DNA of 53,396 bases from Scenedesmus sp. ARA3 (Eukaryota; Chlorophyta; Chlorophyceae; Sphaeropleales; Scenedesmaceae). The stretch lies in NCBI GenBank assembly GCA_004335835.1, contig RWJK01001825.1, positions 1-53,396 of the forward strand, written 5' to 3'. A model generated the notes under the pieces. It was not told the origin of the DNA and did no database searches. It was given only the letters and a program-made list of their open reading frames with translations. Positions 19,606 through 32,361 of the stretch are shown here, piece after piece (within the stretch, counting starts at the first letter, position 1; each line of letters opens with the position of its first letter). The translations under genes and the position numbers were made by a program.

Positions 19606-22600
19606 ATGCCAGCAGCATATGAGTTGACCCTGCTGGAGGACGAGTGCACGGTGCTGGTAAGGATCGTGTGGAGGTGATTTATAAACAAATTATTAAAGTT
19701 TCAATTGCATGTGTCAGTTGTGTTGCTACCAGCTCAAAGAACCACGGCAGGTTGCAGCATTCAACTTCTGCCTGCGCAAACCCCAGCCCACATGCAACAC
19801 AAATCTTGCACCTGCTGCGCTGCTGGCCTGCCCTACCCACAACAGGCAGACGTGTGCTCGTCATGGAAGCAGCAGAAACCTCCAACTGCCAGCAAAGCTG
19901 TTGCTACAGACCCACAGCAGCGCAGCGAGGCAGAAGTTCAAACAACAGACCGTGCAGATGCAGCAGTACAGGCAACAGCAGCCGCACATGGTACATCTGC
20001 AAAGGCCAGAGTAGATGGCTCTAGCTTATCCAGCTTCCTGCAGGCTGCAGGCAGCAGCATGCTGTCTGAGCTCGCTGCAAATGTTGACTGCGCTGCTGGA
20101 AGGTCTCAGCACTCCAGGCTGGCGAGTAGTGAGGTGAGGCGTATATATAGTGTGTGCGCGGCATGCTGCAATTGCTAGTGCCTCTTTGGCATGCTGCAGT
20201 GGGGAATCCATTTGTGGATGCAAACTGTGCACTGCAAGGCATGCAGCAGTGCACTGTCCATGGTTCCTGCTTCAAACTGCTGCAGCGGCAGCAGCAGCAG
20301 TACCTGACCTAGTAGGTGTTGCGGCAAAGAGCACAGCAGCTGCCCTTGAAGCAGAGTATGCTGCTCAGCAGCTCAGCAGCTGTGATGCTCTCTGGATGTC
20401 TTTACTTGCACATTTCTCCCCTTGCAGGAGGCGCCGCAGTGCATGTTCACGCTCAATGCCTTCTCAGATGGCTCCAGCAGCAGCGGCAACATGCGCGCCA
20501 ATAAGCACCAGCTGCAGGTCACGTCTGTCTCCTGGAGCAAGACTGGTCAGACGCTCGCTGCCTCCTTTGGAAGGTGAGCATGTGGCAGCAGCAGCACCAG
20601 TTGCGTGCTGCAGCAGTGACAGCAACAACACAGTTCTGCAGTGTTGCAAAGTGTGAGACGATTTCCTGCAAGCAGCACCCCAGCAGCACCAGCCACATAC
20701 GGCTTCTGCAACACAACAATGGTTGTGCGATTTTGCAAGGTGTTCTAGTGTTTTCTGCAAGCTCTAATTCTGAGCTTGCCAGTGCTTGGTGTGTGCCAGC
20801 AGCACCAGCCGCGCTCTGCAGCAGTGACAGCAACAACACAGTTCTGCAGTATAGCAAAGTATGCGACTGTTTCCTGCAAGCAGTACGGCTAAGCTTGCCA
20901 GTGCTTGGTATGTGTGGCTGCATGCGGTTATGTGAAGGAATGCAGCAATGCAGTGTCCCTGACCTTCTTTGAGCACATGCAGCAACAAAGCACTTGGGAC
21001 TGCTCTTGCAGCTGGGGCCTCGCTTGCGTTTGATCCTCACAGCCGCAGTGCTCCACGATGTTGCTGTGCACATCCACCTATGCATACCTCTGCCCATGTG
21101 CAGGTATGATATGAATGGCTGGGGCATCCCAGGCGCCATTGCCACCTGGAACCTGGCCCGCCCCTGCATTGCTTCAGCCCTTTCTGCTATCATTAACACA
21201 TTCGTGATGTTGTTGCTGTGCAGGTATGATGTGGATGGCTGGTGCTGCACCCCGGGCGCCATTGCCACCTGGAACCTGGCCCGCCTGGGCACGGCCACTG
21301 GCAGCAGCCCTGATAGGCTCATTGCCACAGACAGCTGTGTCATGGCCTGTGCCTTCCACCCAGCAGAGCCGGTGAGTGAAATAGATGCGTTGCGGCCTGT
21401 TTTGAGGCCTGCTGTTGAGTCTGCATGGAAGCACACACAGCTGCGTCATGGCTGCGCCGTTCACCCAGCAAAGCTGGTGAGCATGCTGTGGGCGCTACCG
21501 CAGGCCTGCAGCAGCAGCGGCAGCAGCAGTGGCAGCAGAAGCAGCAGCAGCAGCCACAGCGGGAGGCAGAGGCAGTCCTGAAGGTTATGGCAGCTGCAGT
21601 GGCCGTGGCGGAGTCAAGTGCGGCAGGGCTGCCTGTCGTGGGGCGTGCTGTTCATCTCGCCTGCAGAGAAGCTCACCTTGTGGCTCAAACATGCACCTCC
21701 GGGTGCAGTTTGAGCCTATGCTGTGCCGTGCTCCCTACATTGCACTCAACCAGGCTCTGGTGGTCCTGCTGGGCACTGCATGATGGCATCAAATCCCCCA
21801 GTCTTGTGCATAACACGTATCCCCTCACAACGACAATGCAGTACTCTACAGTTGCTTGTGGTCATTGCAACACAGTACTTGCACGTGCCGTTTATGTTGC
21901 AGGCGCTGCTGGCTGGAGGCACCTACAATGGGGAGCTTGTCATCTGGGACCTGAACAAAGAGGATGCTGACTCACAGGTGAGACCTAGTAACAGGGAAGG
22001 GGTACCCTGTTTTGTCCAGCGGCTACCGTGCAAATTTATGTCTGGCAGCTTGCGCAGTCGCAAGCACCAGCATTGGTGCAGCATCAAGTAAAGACTGCAT
22101 TGCATCGCCGCTGTCGGGTGTTTGCAACTGCAGCGCAATCGCACCTCCATGTACGCCATGTTCATGCCAGCAATACCATCGCTACCTTTACCACTCTTGC
22201 AGGTGGGAAAGACATACCTGCTGTCAGATGTGCGCCACCGGGAGCCCATCACAGCACACACTGGCAGAGACAAAAACTCCCACTCAACTCTGATATTTTG
22301 CACAATATCTTGCATCACTGCACCCTGCAGGTGGGCAAGACTGACTTGCTGTCAGATGTGCGGCACAGGGAGCCCATCACAGCACACCATGCCGAGGACA
22401 TCACAACCTCCACTCAGATACGATTATTTGCCCTCATCTTTATTTGGAGGTGGGCAAGACTGACTTGCTGTCAGATGTGCAGCACAGGGAGCCCATCACA
22501 GCACTCTCCTGGCAACAGCACCTGCTATCAAAGCACATGTTGACACCTGCCACACGATGTCTGCTGCACCCTGCAGGTGGGCAAGACCGACCTGCTGTCA

Positions 22601-23152
22601 GATGTGCGCCACAGGGAGCCCATCACAGCGGACCTGTGGCAACAGCAGCTCCGCTCAAATGTGTGTGTACACCTGCCGCAATGTCTGCTGCATCGCGCAG
22701 GTGGGCAAGACCGACCTGCTGTCAGATGTGCGGCACAGGGAGCCCATCACAGCGCTCTGCTGGCAGCTCAGCGGCGCAGAGGCACGGCGCCACGGCAGTG
22801 CTGCTGCTTCCTACAGGCTGTTCACTCTTGGGGCTGACGGGCGGCTGCTGGTGTGGCTCTGGAGCCAGCTGGGCAACCCCATCTACGGGTGAGCAGGATG
22901 GTGTGGTATGTGTCCGTCACTTACTGCATATGTTTATATTGGATTCTAGTAGTCGGCTATAGTACATCCAGCTGGGCAATGCTATCTAGAGTGTGTGTTT
23001 GGCTGTGTCCCGTATGCACAGACGAACTAGCAGCATCCTCGTATAGGCTGTTCGCTCTTAGGGCTGACGGCCGGCTGCTGGTGTGGCTCTGGAGCCAGCT
23101 GGGCAACCCCATCTACGGGTGAGCAAGGTTGGTCTTTACATTATTTTGATAG

Positions 23153-23209
<57 letters not shown>

Positions 23210-26200
23210 CACAATCACAATTAACAACACGCCATCCCTGCAGAAGTTGACCTGCAGCTGCTGGCGCCTGCGCCTGCAGCTACGAGCTGCAGTGGACGTC
23301 TCCTGGCGATGAGATGCTGCTGCTGCTGCTGTTATGAGGCCTGACAACTTCAACGCATACAAAACCCCGCAACCATTGACACATAACTAGTGCTGTTCCC
23401 CTGCATGCAGCTATGAGCTTCAGTGGATGTCTCCTGGCACTGAGATGCGGCTGCTGCTGTTGTATTGAGCCTGACCACTACAACCTACACAAATCCCCGC
23501 AACCTCCAACACATAATCGATGCGTTTCACCGGCATGCAGGTATGAGCTGCAGTGGATGTCTCCTGGCGCTGAGATGCGGCTGCTGCCGCTGTTCAAAGG
23601 CCCGACAACTACAACCCACACAAAACCCGCTCCCTTTGACTCATATTGAATGCCGCGCCCCTGCATGCAGTTACGAGCTGCAGTGGATGTCTCCTGGCGC
23701 TGAGATGCGGCTGCTGCTGGGCGGCAGCTGCCTGGCCTTCTGCCCCGCTGCCACTGCGCATGAGGAGGCTTCTTTGATGGTGGTGGGCACAGAGGGCGGC
23801 AGACTGCTGCGCTGCCAGGTGAGCTTGGCACCTTTTTAGTACCTTGTTAGTACCTTGCGCAGCAGCAGCAGTTTTGCCTGCATCATACACTGCCATGCAG
23901 CGACATGGCAACATTGAGTCATCCTTGCTGTGTTTGGCAGTACAATTCGGCCAATGCATTGTGCTGTGTGTGTATCGCTGCTAACGCGCTGCTGCAGGTG
24001 AATGACATGAATGAGGCATCAATCCGGGACTTTGCAGCCAGGCTGGAGGCTGCAGCAGCAGCAGCGCCCGGCAGCAGCAGCAAGGTGGAGCTGCGCAGTG
24101 CGGTCAAGGACAGGGAGTATGAAGCACTGTCAGCAACAGTCAACGGGCTGAGTGCGTGCCCACATCATGTGAGTTGGCATGTAGCAGAGCAGCACGCTGA
24201 GCTTCAAACTGGCGGCCTGTTGACGACTTGCCGGATCTGACTGCTCGATAACACCACAATAGCTGCTTGCCAGTGTTGCGTTGCAGGTGCTTTCCGCAAC
24301 CGGATGCGTTGCTGAAGTTTGCCGCTTGCGCCCTAGTTCATGCCGGTGGTGTGCTGCCGTGCCACCTGCCCCACCTATGTGCTCAACGCCATGCTTACGG
24401 GCCTTGCATGGCATTCAACTTGCCGCTTGCGCTGGGTGACGCCGGTCTTGTGTGTGCTGCCGCGCCGCGGCCCGCCTTGGATGGCATTTATCGTGCAGCG
24501 GCAGCGGGCGCTCGATACTTGCTGATGCTCAACACATGCTGCCGTTCCATCCACCCCACACACACCTGCTCAACGCCATGCTTGCTGCTATTGCATGCAA
24601 CTCGTCCTGTAGCGGCAGCTAGCACTGGCAGCTGGTCGGGCAGGCTGCTTGCGGTGCTTGACACGCTGCACTTGAAGCAGCCATATACAAGCAAATCTCT
24701 TATTGGGCGCTGCCACTTGCTGAAGCTTGCTGGGTGCTTCTGTGGCCCCTCCCCCTCCACCCACTCCCTCTGCCTGCCTGCAATTGTCATCCCACAGCGG
24801 CAGCTAGCGCTGGCAGCTGGAGGTGATGGCAGCTTGCGGGTGCTAGACACGCTGCGGGCCTCGCCGCTGCTGCTGCTGGAGCCCAGTGCTGCTGGGCTGC
24901 TGGCTGCTGGCTGGTCGCCCAGCAGACCCCTGGTGTTTGCAGCTGGCTCAGGTGGGAAGCGTGTACAAGCGCAGAATGGAGTGGATGTGAGACGGGCTTC
25001 TTGTTGTGTTGATGCATACGGTACATAATTGCTGATGCTGTTGTGCAGCCAAACGCACATGGGTGACTACTTTGCACTGCAGGCGGTTTTGCGAGACTGA
25101 CTGTGGCAAACGAAGCTGGAAGCTTTGCTACATGGTTTGCAGCAGATCTGCTGCTGGTGTGCTATGCAGCAGGCTCAATCAAGCACATTCATCACGCACA
25201 ATCCTGCATAAGTAGCCCTGCACACATGCTGTGCCGCCAGCTGTGCTTGTGCATGCCCATGTGTTCCACGATCAGTGAGTCTTCATCCGAGTGCATTGCA
25301 GCATTGCACTACACAGCTGCACCGCGTAGGATTAAGCATTTGATTGCACCTGAAGTGCTGACGCTGCTCGACATGTTTCCATCCACCTGTTTTCCGATGT
25401 TCATGTGCAGCCGACGGCAACGTGTACCTGTATGACCTATCAACAAGGCAGCGGCTCATACGGCCAGTGGCGCAGCTGCAGATCGGCAGCAGCAGCAGCA
25501 GCAGCAGGGCGCAGGGCCACCAGGGCAGGGGCAGGCGCAGCGAGGGTGGTGTGCCGGGTGTGAATGCGTTGGCATACAACACTGTGGTGCCCAGCACGCT
25601 GGCGGCTGCGGCAGGAGACCAAGTGCAGGTGCGTGCACATGTGCTGTACAGCAGAGGTCGGCCTCACTGGTTTGATGTAATGCTTGTGCATAACACGCTG
25701 CTGCTTGGCAGCATGTCCTGCTCAAGTTTTTCTGAATACGAGCAATGCAATGTGAAATGCATCAGTGCAAAGTTTCCATGTATGCATATGATGCGTTGTC
25801 TGCCGCAGAGTGCCCTTCCACTGCTGCTGCTGCTGTTTCATGGTGCTGGTGCTGTCTGCGCTGCCGCAGGTGTGGCGGCTGCCGGGCTGGCTGGTGGAGC
25901 CGCGCCCGGCGCAGGCGCTGCTGCNNNNNNNNNNNNNNNNNNNNNNNNNNNNNNNNNNNNNNNNNNNNNNNNNNNNNNNNNNNNNNNNNNNNNNNNNNNN
26001 NNNNNNNNNNNNNNNNNNNNNNNNNNNNNNNNNNNNNNNNNNNNNNNNNNNNNNNNNNNNNNNNNNNNNNNNNNNNNNNNNNNNNNNNNNNNNNNNNNNN
26101 NNNNAAGCTTGTATTCTGTGTCATCTGCTTTCGTGCCGCAGGTGTGGCGGCTGCCGGGCTGGCTGGTTGAGCCGCGGCCCGGGGAGGCCAAGCTGCTGGC

Positions 26201-26386
26201 TATTTTCGGCCCACAATCCTTTGCTTGCTTTGATGCATGTGTTTTCCTGCTGCTTGCGTGCCGCAGGTGTGGCGGCTGCCGGCGTCACTGGTGGAGCCGC
26301 GGCCCGGTGAAGCCAAGCTGCTGGCGAGGCTGCTAGGCAGCGAGGACGTTACCGGGCTGCTGCGCAAGCAGGCACTTGTGGTGTAG
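19606..26386 (+). CDS. DYNC2I2: Cytoplasmic dynein-2 intermediate chain 2 (WDR34 / FAP133), retrograde IFT motor subunit
   Basis: Intermediate chain of the dynein-2 motor that returns intraflagellar-transport trains from the ciliary tip. Exons: 19606-19656, 19846-20133, 20428-20573, 21224-21371, 21903-21977, 22701-22888, 23671-23818, 23998-24168, one unresolved between 24169 and 24797, 24798-24951, 25411-25628 and 26267-26386. It starts MPAAYELTLLEDECTVL. A QT-containing light-chain-binding-like stretch (EAEVQTTDRADAAVQ) precedes the WD40 propeller. Diagnostic blocks: QLQVTSVSWSKTGQTLAASF, LLAGGTYNGELVIWDLNKED, LSDVRHREPITALCW, LMVVGTEGGRLLRCQ, LALAAGGDGSLRVLDTLR, SPSRPLVFAAGS and ADGNVYLYDLSTRQR. 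It ends LLRKQALVV. Known exons give about 568 residues (human about 536). The HREP and VGTEGG motifs separate it from WDR60. Gene and organism are thus linked to cilia. Heavily affected by exon-edge arrays. Confidence 0.9.
20590..20890 (+). repeat. Intronic tandem duplication (about 215 bp apart)
   Basis: In DYNC2I2 intron 3, a stretch with AGCAGTGACAGCAACAACAC and TTTCCTGCAAGCAG occurs near 20600-20675 and again near 20805-20885. No exon sequence is involved, so the duplication process is not confined to exon edges. Confidence 0.75.
21104..21482 (+). repeat. Edge copies on both sides of DYNC2I2 exon 4
   Basis: An upstream acceptor-side copy (YDMNGWGIPGAIATWNLAR) starts at 21104, 120 bp before the complete exon (21224). 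A downstream donor-side copy ending near 21477 repeats the last codons (FHPAEP) and the GTGAG donor. This exon shows both types of edge copy. Confidence 0.85.
22203..22765 (+). repeat. Five-copy acceptor-side array of DYNC2I2 exon 6
   Basis: The edge encoding VGKTDLLSDVRHREPITA starts at 22203, 22331, 22450, 22577 and 22701, spacing 128, 119, 127 and 124 bp. Only the last continues into the full exon; the other four run into intron with no donor. A donor-side copy of the same exon (YRLFALRADGRLLVWLWSQL to GNPIYG) ends at 23120, 232 bp after the true end at 22888. Confidence 0.95.
23157..23208 (+). repeat. (CAG)17 run in DYNC2I2 intron 6
   Basis: Seventeen CAG units between the donor-side copy of exon 6 and the first acceptor-side copy of exon 7. 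It is on the sense strand, unlike most runs, which read CTG. Confidence 0.9.
23280..23735 (+). repeat. Four-copy acceptor-side array of DYNC2I2 exon 7, 130-bp period
   Basis: Copies of the edge encoding YELQWMSPGAEMRLLL start at 23280, 23411, 23541 and 23671: spacings 131, 130 and 130 bp, the most regular array here. Each is preceded by TGCAG or an equivalent. The first copy already carries amino-acid changes (WTSPGDEML), and intron segments (GACAACTACAACC and relatives) repeat with it. Confidence 0.95.
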
Positions 26387-26690
26387 CCGATCAGCTGTTG
26401 AGCTACGCCCTGCAGCTGCAGAGCGAGCTTGCAGCAAGGACGTGACGGGGCTGCTGCGCAAGCAGGCACTGGTGGCTTAGCTCAATGGTCCAAAAACACG
26501 GCCGTCAAGCCCTACATGTAGCCTGTACAGGCACAGTTGCAGTGAGGATGAAACGGGGCTGCTGCTCAAGCAGGCACTGGTGGTGTAGCTAAAAATTTCA
26601 AAAATCAAGCGCTGCAGGCAAACTTGCCGCGGGGACGTAACGGGCTGCTGCCCAAGCTTGCAGGCACTTGGCTTTGAACTACGCCTCGCT
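25870..26690 (+). repeat. Array on both sides of the DYNC2I2 terminal exon
   Basis: The acceptor-side edge VWRLPGWLVEPRP starts at 25870, 26142 and 26267 (complete last exon, PASLVEPRP). The first is cut by the N gap. Past the stop at 26386, copies of the final codons (DVTGLLRKQALVV plus stop) recur around 26440-26480, 26545-26589 and 26630-26680, each more decayed. Confidence 0.88.
25925..26104. other. Assembly gap (180 N)
   Basis: Unknown bases inside the DYNC2I2 terminal-exon array. The flanking copies start 272 bp apart, about twice the local period, so one hidden copy is likely if the gap length is real. Confidence 0.9.
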
Positions 26691-27830
26691 GCTGGCGCGG
26701 CTGCTGTGTCATTGTTGCGGGTGTTCCAAGTGATAGCTGATATCAATAGCCAGCTGTTACCAAGCTGTTATGCGAAGAAACCAAGGTGCAATGTAACATG
26801 ATGACGAGCAGTACTAGTACTCTGGGTATGCACCTGCGGGGCAGCTGCAAGCTCTTACAGCTGCAGCAACATTGTCGTGGGCGACTCGTGAGCCAAACTG
26901 ACAACATGAAGAAAGATAATACCAACGTTGGTCTTCTGGTAACCAAGACGAGATTGGTTATCCACGAAACCTGACCAAGGGTCAGCCCCCTAAACCTGAC
27001 CAGCTGCCAGCTGCTTGATGCCGCGTCAGCATGGCATGCTGGCCGCCAGCAGACAGCGGCTGTCTTGCACATATATGTCTGCATGTCCATGGCAGCGCAT
27101 ACATGCTGGTGCACAACACGAACACGATACAAGCAGATATATATAAGCAGCAGCGACACGAAAGGTGCTACTGCCAATGTACACCAGGAGGTCCTACGTG
27201 CCCGCTGCAAATGCTGTGTGTTGTGGGGCAATAGCGCGCGGCAGCACACACGAACAAGTACTGAACAAGCTGCTCCCTCTGCCAGATGCTGGGGGCAAAC
27301 TAGGCAGATCAGCACACCACACCATGCCATGGACCATCCCGGGGATTGATGCGTGCAGTTGCAGGGTGGCATGGTCTGAGCCATGCCTGCTGCAGCACTG
27401 CACACATTCCTTTTGGCAGTCGGCTTCCACGCCAGACAGCAATGATCGCCACAACCTAATGCATCTGCACTCGTTAGTGCCATGGGCTGTGCAGGTGCTT
27501 CAAATAGCACGTCACCAGACAGTGCTACGCAAACAGCCCGAGGGTAGGTGCTCTAGAGACCTCTGTGGTGGAAGCGATACCAGCAGCACTGGAATACTGC
27601 CGATGCGAACCAAACACGCACTGCGTGTGACACACACACAAACTCTCTACAGCTCTTGTCTGAGGTTGTACAGCTGGACAACTGTCAACGGCCATCAAGC
27701 GCGCAACCTGCAGACTTCAGTGTTCACTACATTTGACACAGCTTACATGCCATATGCAACCTCTCTGTCACCAGCACGCACTTGCACAACCTGCCAAACC
27801 CACACACAACTGCTTCAAGGCCCAGCCTCA
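26691..27830. other. Intergenic between convergent DYNC2I2 and the ClpB-like gene
   Basis: Shared 3' flanks of two converging genes. A TGTAA on the plus strand near 26795 could end the DYNC2I2 transcript. No supported coding sequence; ORFs here lack recognisable domains. Confidence 0.5.
27743..27747 (-). terminator. Putative poly(A) signal TGTAA of the ClpB-like gene
   Basis: TGTAA in the sense strand about 85 bases after the stop at 27831. It lies within a copy of a short dispersed motif found elsewhere in the window. Confidence 0.4.
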
Positions 27831-30267
27831 TCACTCTGCATCGCTGTCAAACGAAGGCAGCGGCACCGACTGCAGCCCTCCCGATGATGAGCTGCGAGAC
27901 ATGCTCTGGCCATTTGCTGCCTTGCCGTTTGCCGGGCTGCCGTTCGCGCTGCCGTTGACTGCGCCGTTAGCATTGCTGCTCTTCTTCTTCACCAGTCGGA
28001 TCACCTTTTTCTTCCCGGGAGGTACAGCTGCAGCAGCATCACCAGCAGCATCCCCATTCACTGCTGCTGCTGCTGGGGGCCGGCCGTCTGTGAGCTGCGG
28101 CTTGCGTGGCAGCTGCAGCTGCTGCCGCGTGCTGCTGCTGTCGCCTTTGCGCAGCGTGAGGCAGCTGCCGTCTGGTGCTGCTTCCACCAGGATTGTGTCT
28201 CCCTCCACAAACTCGCCTCGCAGCAGCGCCTGCGCCAGCAGCGTTTGCAGCTCGCGCTGCAGTGCGCGCTTGACCGGCCGCGCGCCAAACACTGGGTCGA
28301 AGCCCTGCAAAAGAGTGATAGAAAGAGTGACAGAGCAAGAAGCAGCATGTGAGGAAGAGACAGCAAAGTGTGCGCTGCTACAGCTGCGTGAAAGCAACCA
28401 CAGGTGGCAGCAGGGGGTCCACAGTACGACTGCCGCACCTGTGCCGCCAAGAAGTCCAGCGCGGAGTCTCCCAGCGCCATGCGGATGGCTACTATGCTTT
28501 TAGAAGCCAGTAAGAAACAGTACTAACCACCCTGACTACAGACCCACTCCAAAACAGCACACTTTCCCACACCTTGGCTGCCAGAAAGCCCAGTGCAAAC
28601 TCTCCCAGCGCCATGCGGATGTGGTGCGCCGCTTCCCTCCCCCGTCTTCTTACACATAGTAGTCCAGCGGGGTGGAGTAGGATGTGCAAGAAGACGGAGA
28701 GAGGGGCCATCTTGCGCGTTAACTGACTAAAATGCACACAAGACAGAGGAAAGGCGCATACTAAAACCCTGCTAACACCACGCGCGCCCTTCCCCCCTCA
28801 ATGCAAGGCCTCCCCTTGCCAGCCAGGAAATCCAGTGCTGATTCTGGCTACTATATATCTCCACAGAAAAGCAGGAGAACACCAACACCGGAAACATAGC
28901 AGCACAGCCTCACCCAGTGCCATGCGGATCGCTACTATGCACCCAAGCAAGAAGCAAGTAAGTGACAGTATCAACCACCCTGACTACAGACCCACTCTGA
29001 TGCACACTTTCCCACACCTTGGATGCCAGGAAGCCCAGTGCGGAGTCTACCAGCGCCATGCTGATGTGCTGTGTCATGCACACAACAAGAAAGAATTGCG
29101 CAACAAAAAAAGGATGCACGCCCAACACCATCCCACTTCAACATTCTCATTTAAAAATAGTGTCGTGTTCGCACCTTGGCTGCCAGGAAGTCCAGCGCGG
29201 AGTCTCCCAGCGCCATGCGGATGGCTACTATGCATTCACAAGCAAGCAAGTGATTGTACCAACCACCCTGACTACAGAACCAGCCCAAAACAGCACGCTT
29301 TTTCGCACCTTGGCTGCCAAAAAGTCCACCGCGGAGTCTCCCAGCGCCATGCGGATGTGCTGCGCCGCCACGCGCTGCACCAGCGCGGTGGCGCGCAGGC
29401 CCACGATGTCCCTGATCTGGCTGCGCACCAGCGGCTCAAACACGATGAACTCGTCCACGCGGTTGACAAACTCGGGCCTGCGGCGCAGCAGTACATTGTG
29501 GGTCGAAACATGAAAAGAAGGCGGAGCATGGAGGTTGAAACCACACAGTGTGTGTTTGCAGCAAGGTGTGCGGCGGCGTAAACATGATGAAAATCATCCC
29601 CGCAATCGACAAATACTTGTCAATGACACAAATAACTAGGTCTGTTACGACAGATAACAAAACATTATATGACGGTTAGAAAAACCTGAAGTGCGCCTTG
29701 ACCTCTGCCATCACGCGCGCTTTGAGGTCCTCCCTGCTGTCACTTGGGAGGTGCCCAAAGATCTGCGTGCTGCAAATTTCAAATTTGGTCTAACAATTTT
29801 ACACCACGGTAAACAACAAAAACACAATAACAAACCCACCTGAAGTGTGCCTTGACCTCTGCCATGACACGAGCCTTGAGGTCCTCCCTGCCGTCGCTGG
29901 GCAGGGTATCAGAGATCTGCGCCCTGCCCAGTTGACCTATGTTTTAAGCATGTTGTACCACGTTATATGACACTCACCTGAAGTGTGCCTTGACCTCTGC
30001 CATGACACGAGCCTTGAGGTCCTCGCTGCTGTCGCTTGGGAGGTGCTCAAAGAAATGAGACATGCCCGATTCAAGTGCGTTTAAAACATGTAACATGGTG
30101 TGTAACACACCCACCTAAAGTGTGCCTTGACCTCTGCCATCACGCGTGCTTTGAGGTCCTCCCTGCTGTCGCTGGGCAGGTGCTCAAAGATCTGCGCGCT
30201 GCCCAGGTTGCTGGTCATGATGATCACGCAGTTCTTGAACGACACCGTGTGGCCCTGCAGGGAGCAT

Positions 30268-30315
<48 letters not shown>

Positions 30316-32312
30316 GCAGCAGCATACGTCAGCGCGCCGCCAGGCGAATGCTCTTACTGAAACAATGCATCATTTGATGAACAGGTAGCAACCACTGGTT
30401 TGTGCACTCACGCACCAAGACTTTGCATGCATGCCTGCATGATCACTCAAGTTGCTGTGTTTTCAGTCCAGGAAAAGGAAATGCGCCGCACCTGGTTGTC
30501 GGTGACGCGGCCGTCGTCCAGGATCTGCAGCAGCACGTTGAACACGTCTGCGTGTGCCTTCTCGACTTCGTCCAGCAGCACGATGCTGTAGGGGCGGCGC
30601 TTGACCTGCGTAATGAAAGCAACCAAGTTGAATGAAGCACAATGGATGAGGACAGCACAGGGGAACCTTGGTGTGGGATCGTGCCTGCAGGGGGGCGCGG
30701 TTGCGTGACTATCGCATGTGATATGCACTGGTCTGGTGTAGTTCAGGGGGAGCCTGGAGATACTGCATCAAGCATCCTGTGTGTTTGCCTGCAAGGTGAA
30801 GATAGTGACGCTGCCTACAGTATGCAGCCAGTGTGCGTGCTGTGCAACACCAGGCCTCACCGCGTCGCTGAGCAGGCCTCCCTCCTCGTAGCCCACGTAG
30901 CCTGGGGGCGTGCCGATGAGCCTGCTCACACTGTGCTTCTCCATGTACTCCGACATGTCCAGCCGCACCTGCAGGTAATTCACAAACGAACAAAAGGACA
31001 AAGTGGCAATGTTGTCTTGTGTGGCGTCTTTGCTGGAAGGGCACGTAGAGATTGCACTTAGGCCTGTCAGCGCCACACATGGTGTGCACCACACATATTT
31101 CTGCTTAAAGGTTAGAGCTTTGAGGGCTGAACATAATAATTTTGGCAGTGTAGAGCTCGTGGGGCCAGCTGCCAGTGCAGCAGGCAGCCAAGCACATCAC
31201 CAACATATTGGATGCTTTCCTGAAACCAAAAAGCACATGACCAACCCTGTGCACACACCATGGCGTCCTCTGTGTTGAACAGGAAGGCAGCCAAGGCCTT
31301 GGCCAGCTCCGTCTTGCCCACCCCGGTGGGGCCCAGGAACATGAAGCTGGCAATGGGGCCGTTGGGGTCAGACAGGTCAGCCCTGCAGGATGACATGAAA
31401 ACAGCAGCAACAGAAAGACATCAGCAGCAGCTACGCCGTGTTCCAAGGCACAGCAACAGCTACATGCATGCGGACTGGTTCATCACTTTTTCGGTGGGTG
31501 AGCCTGATGTTCCCTATGCATGGTGTCTAGTGTATGTGCAGCTGCAATGTCAGCTGCACCCAGCAGCAGCATGCCCCCACCCACTGAACACACAGGAAGT
31601 GGTGTAGCCCTGCACACCTGCTGCGCTGCACGGCGGTGGCGACTGCGTTGACCGCATCCTCCTGCCCGATGATGCGCTTGTGCAGCAAGCAAACACCCAC
31701 CGACCACAGTGGCAACAGACCCAACAACACATGCTACACAAAAGCTCTGCGTGCACACCTGCTGCGCTGCACAGCTGTAGCCACGCCGTTGACTGCATCC
31801 TGCAACTGCCCACTCGCTAAACTGGCAAAGGCCAAAACATAAGTCAAGCAACAACCCTGCACACCTGCTGCGCTGCACGGCTGTGGCTACGGCGTTGACT
31901 GCATCCTCCTGCCCGATGATGCGCTTGTGCAGCTCATCAGCCAGGCCCAGCAGCCGCTCCCGCTCACTGGACACCAGCTTGCTGATGGGGATGCCGGTCC
32001 ACTGTGGTTTGACCAGAGTTTGACCAGAGTTTGACCAGGGTTTGACCACGGACACAAAAGTCAGTTTGAATATCAGTGATAAAGCCATGCAGCGCATGGA
32101 TATATAACGCAGTCTGCGCTTGCAGCATGCATGTTCTGCTGCTGCTGCTGCATGTAGTGCCGCGCCTGCCTGTATGCAATTGAAGGAAGCATACCATGGC
32201 ATCACAGTTGAGCAGAAGCGTACCTTGCTGATGACGCGTGTGATGTCGTGCTCTGTCACTGTCTGAGACCTCAGGTGCTTGCCAGCAGATGCTGACTCAG
32301 CAGCCTGCAGGA

Positions 32313-32361
<49 letters not shown>

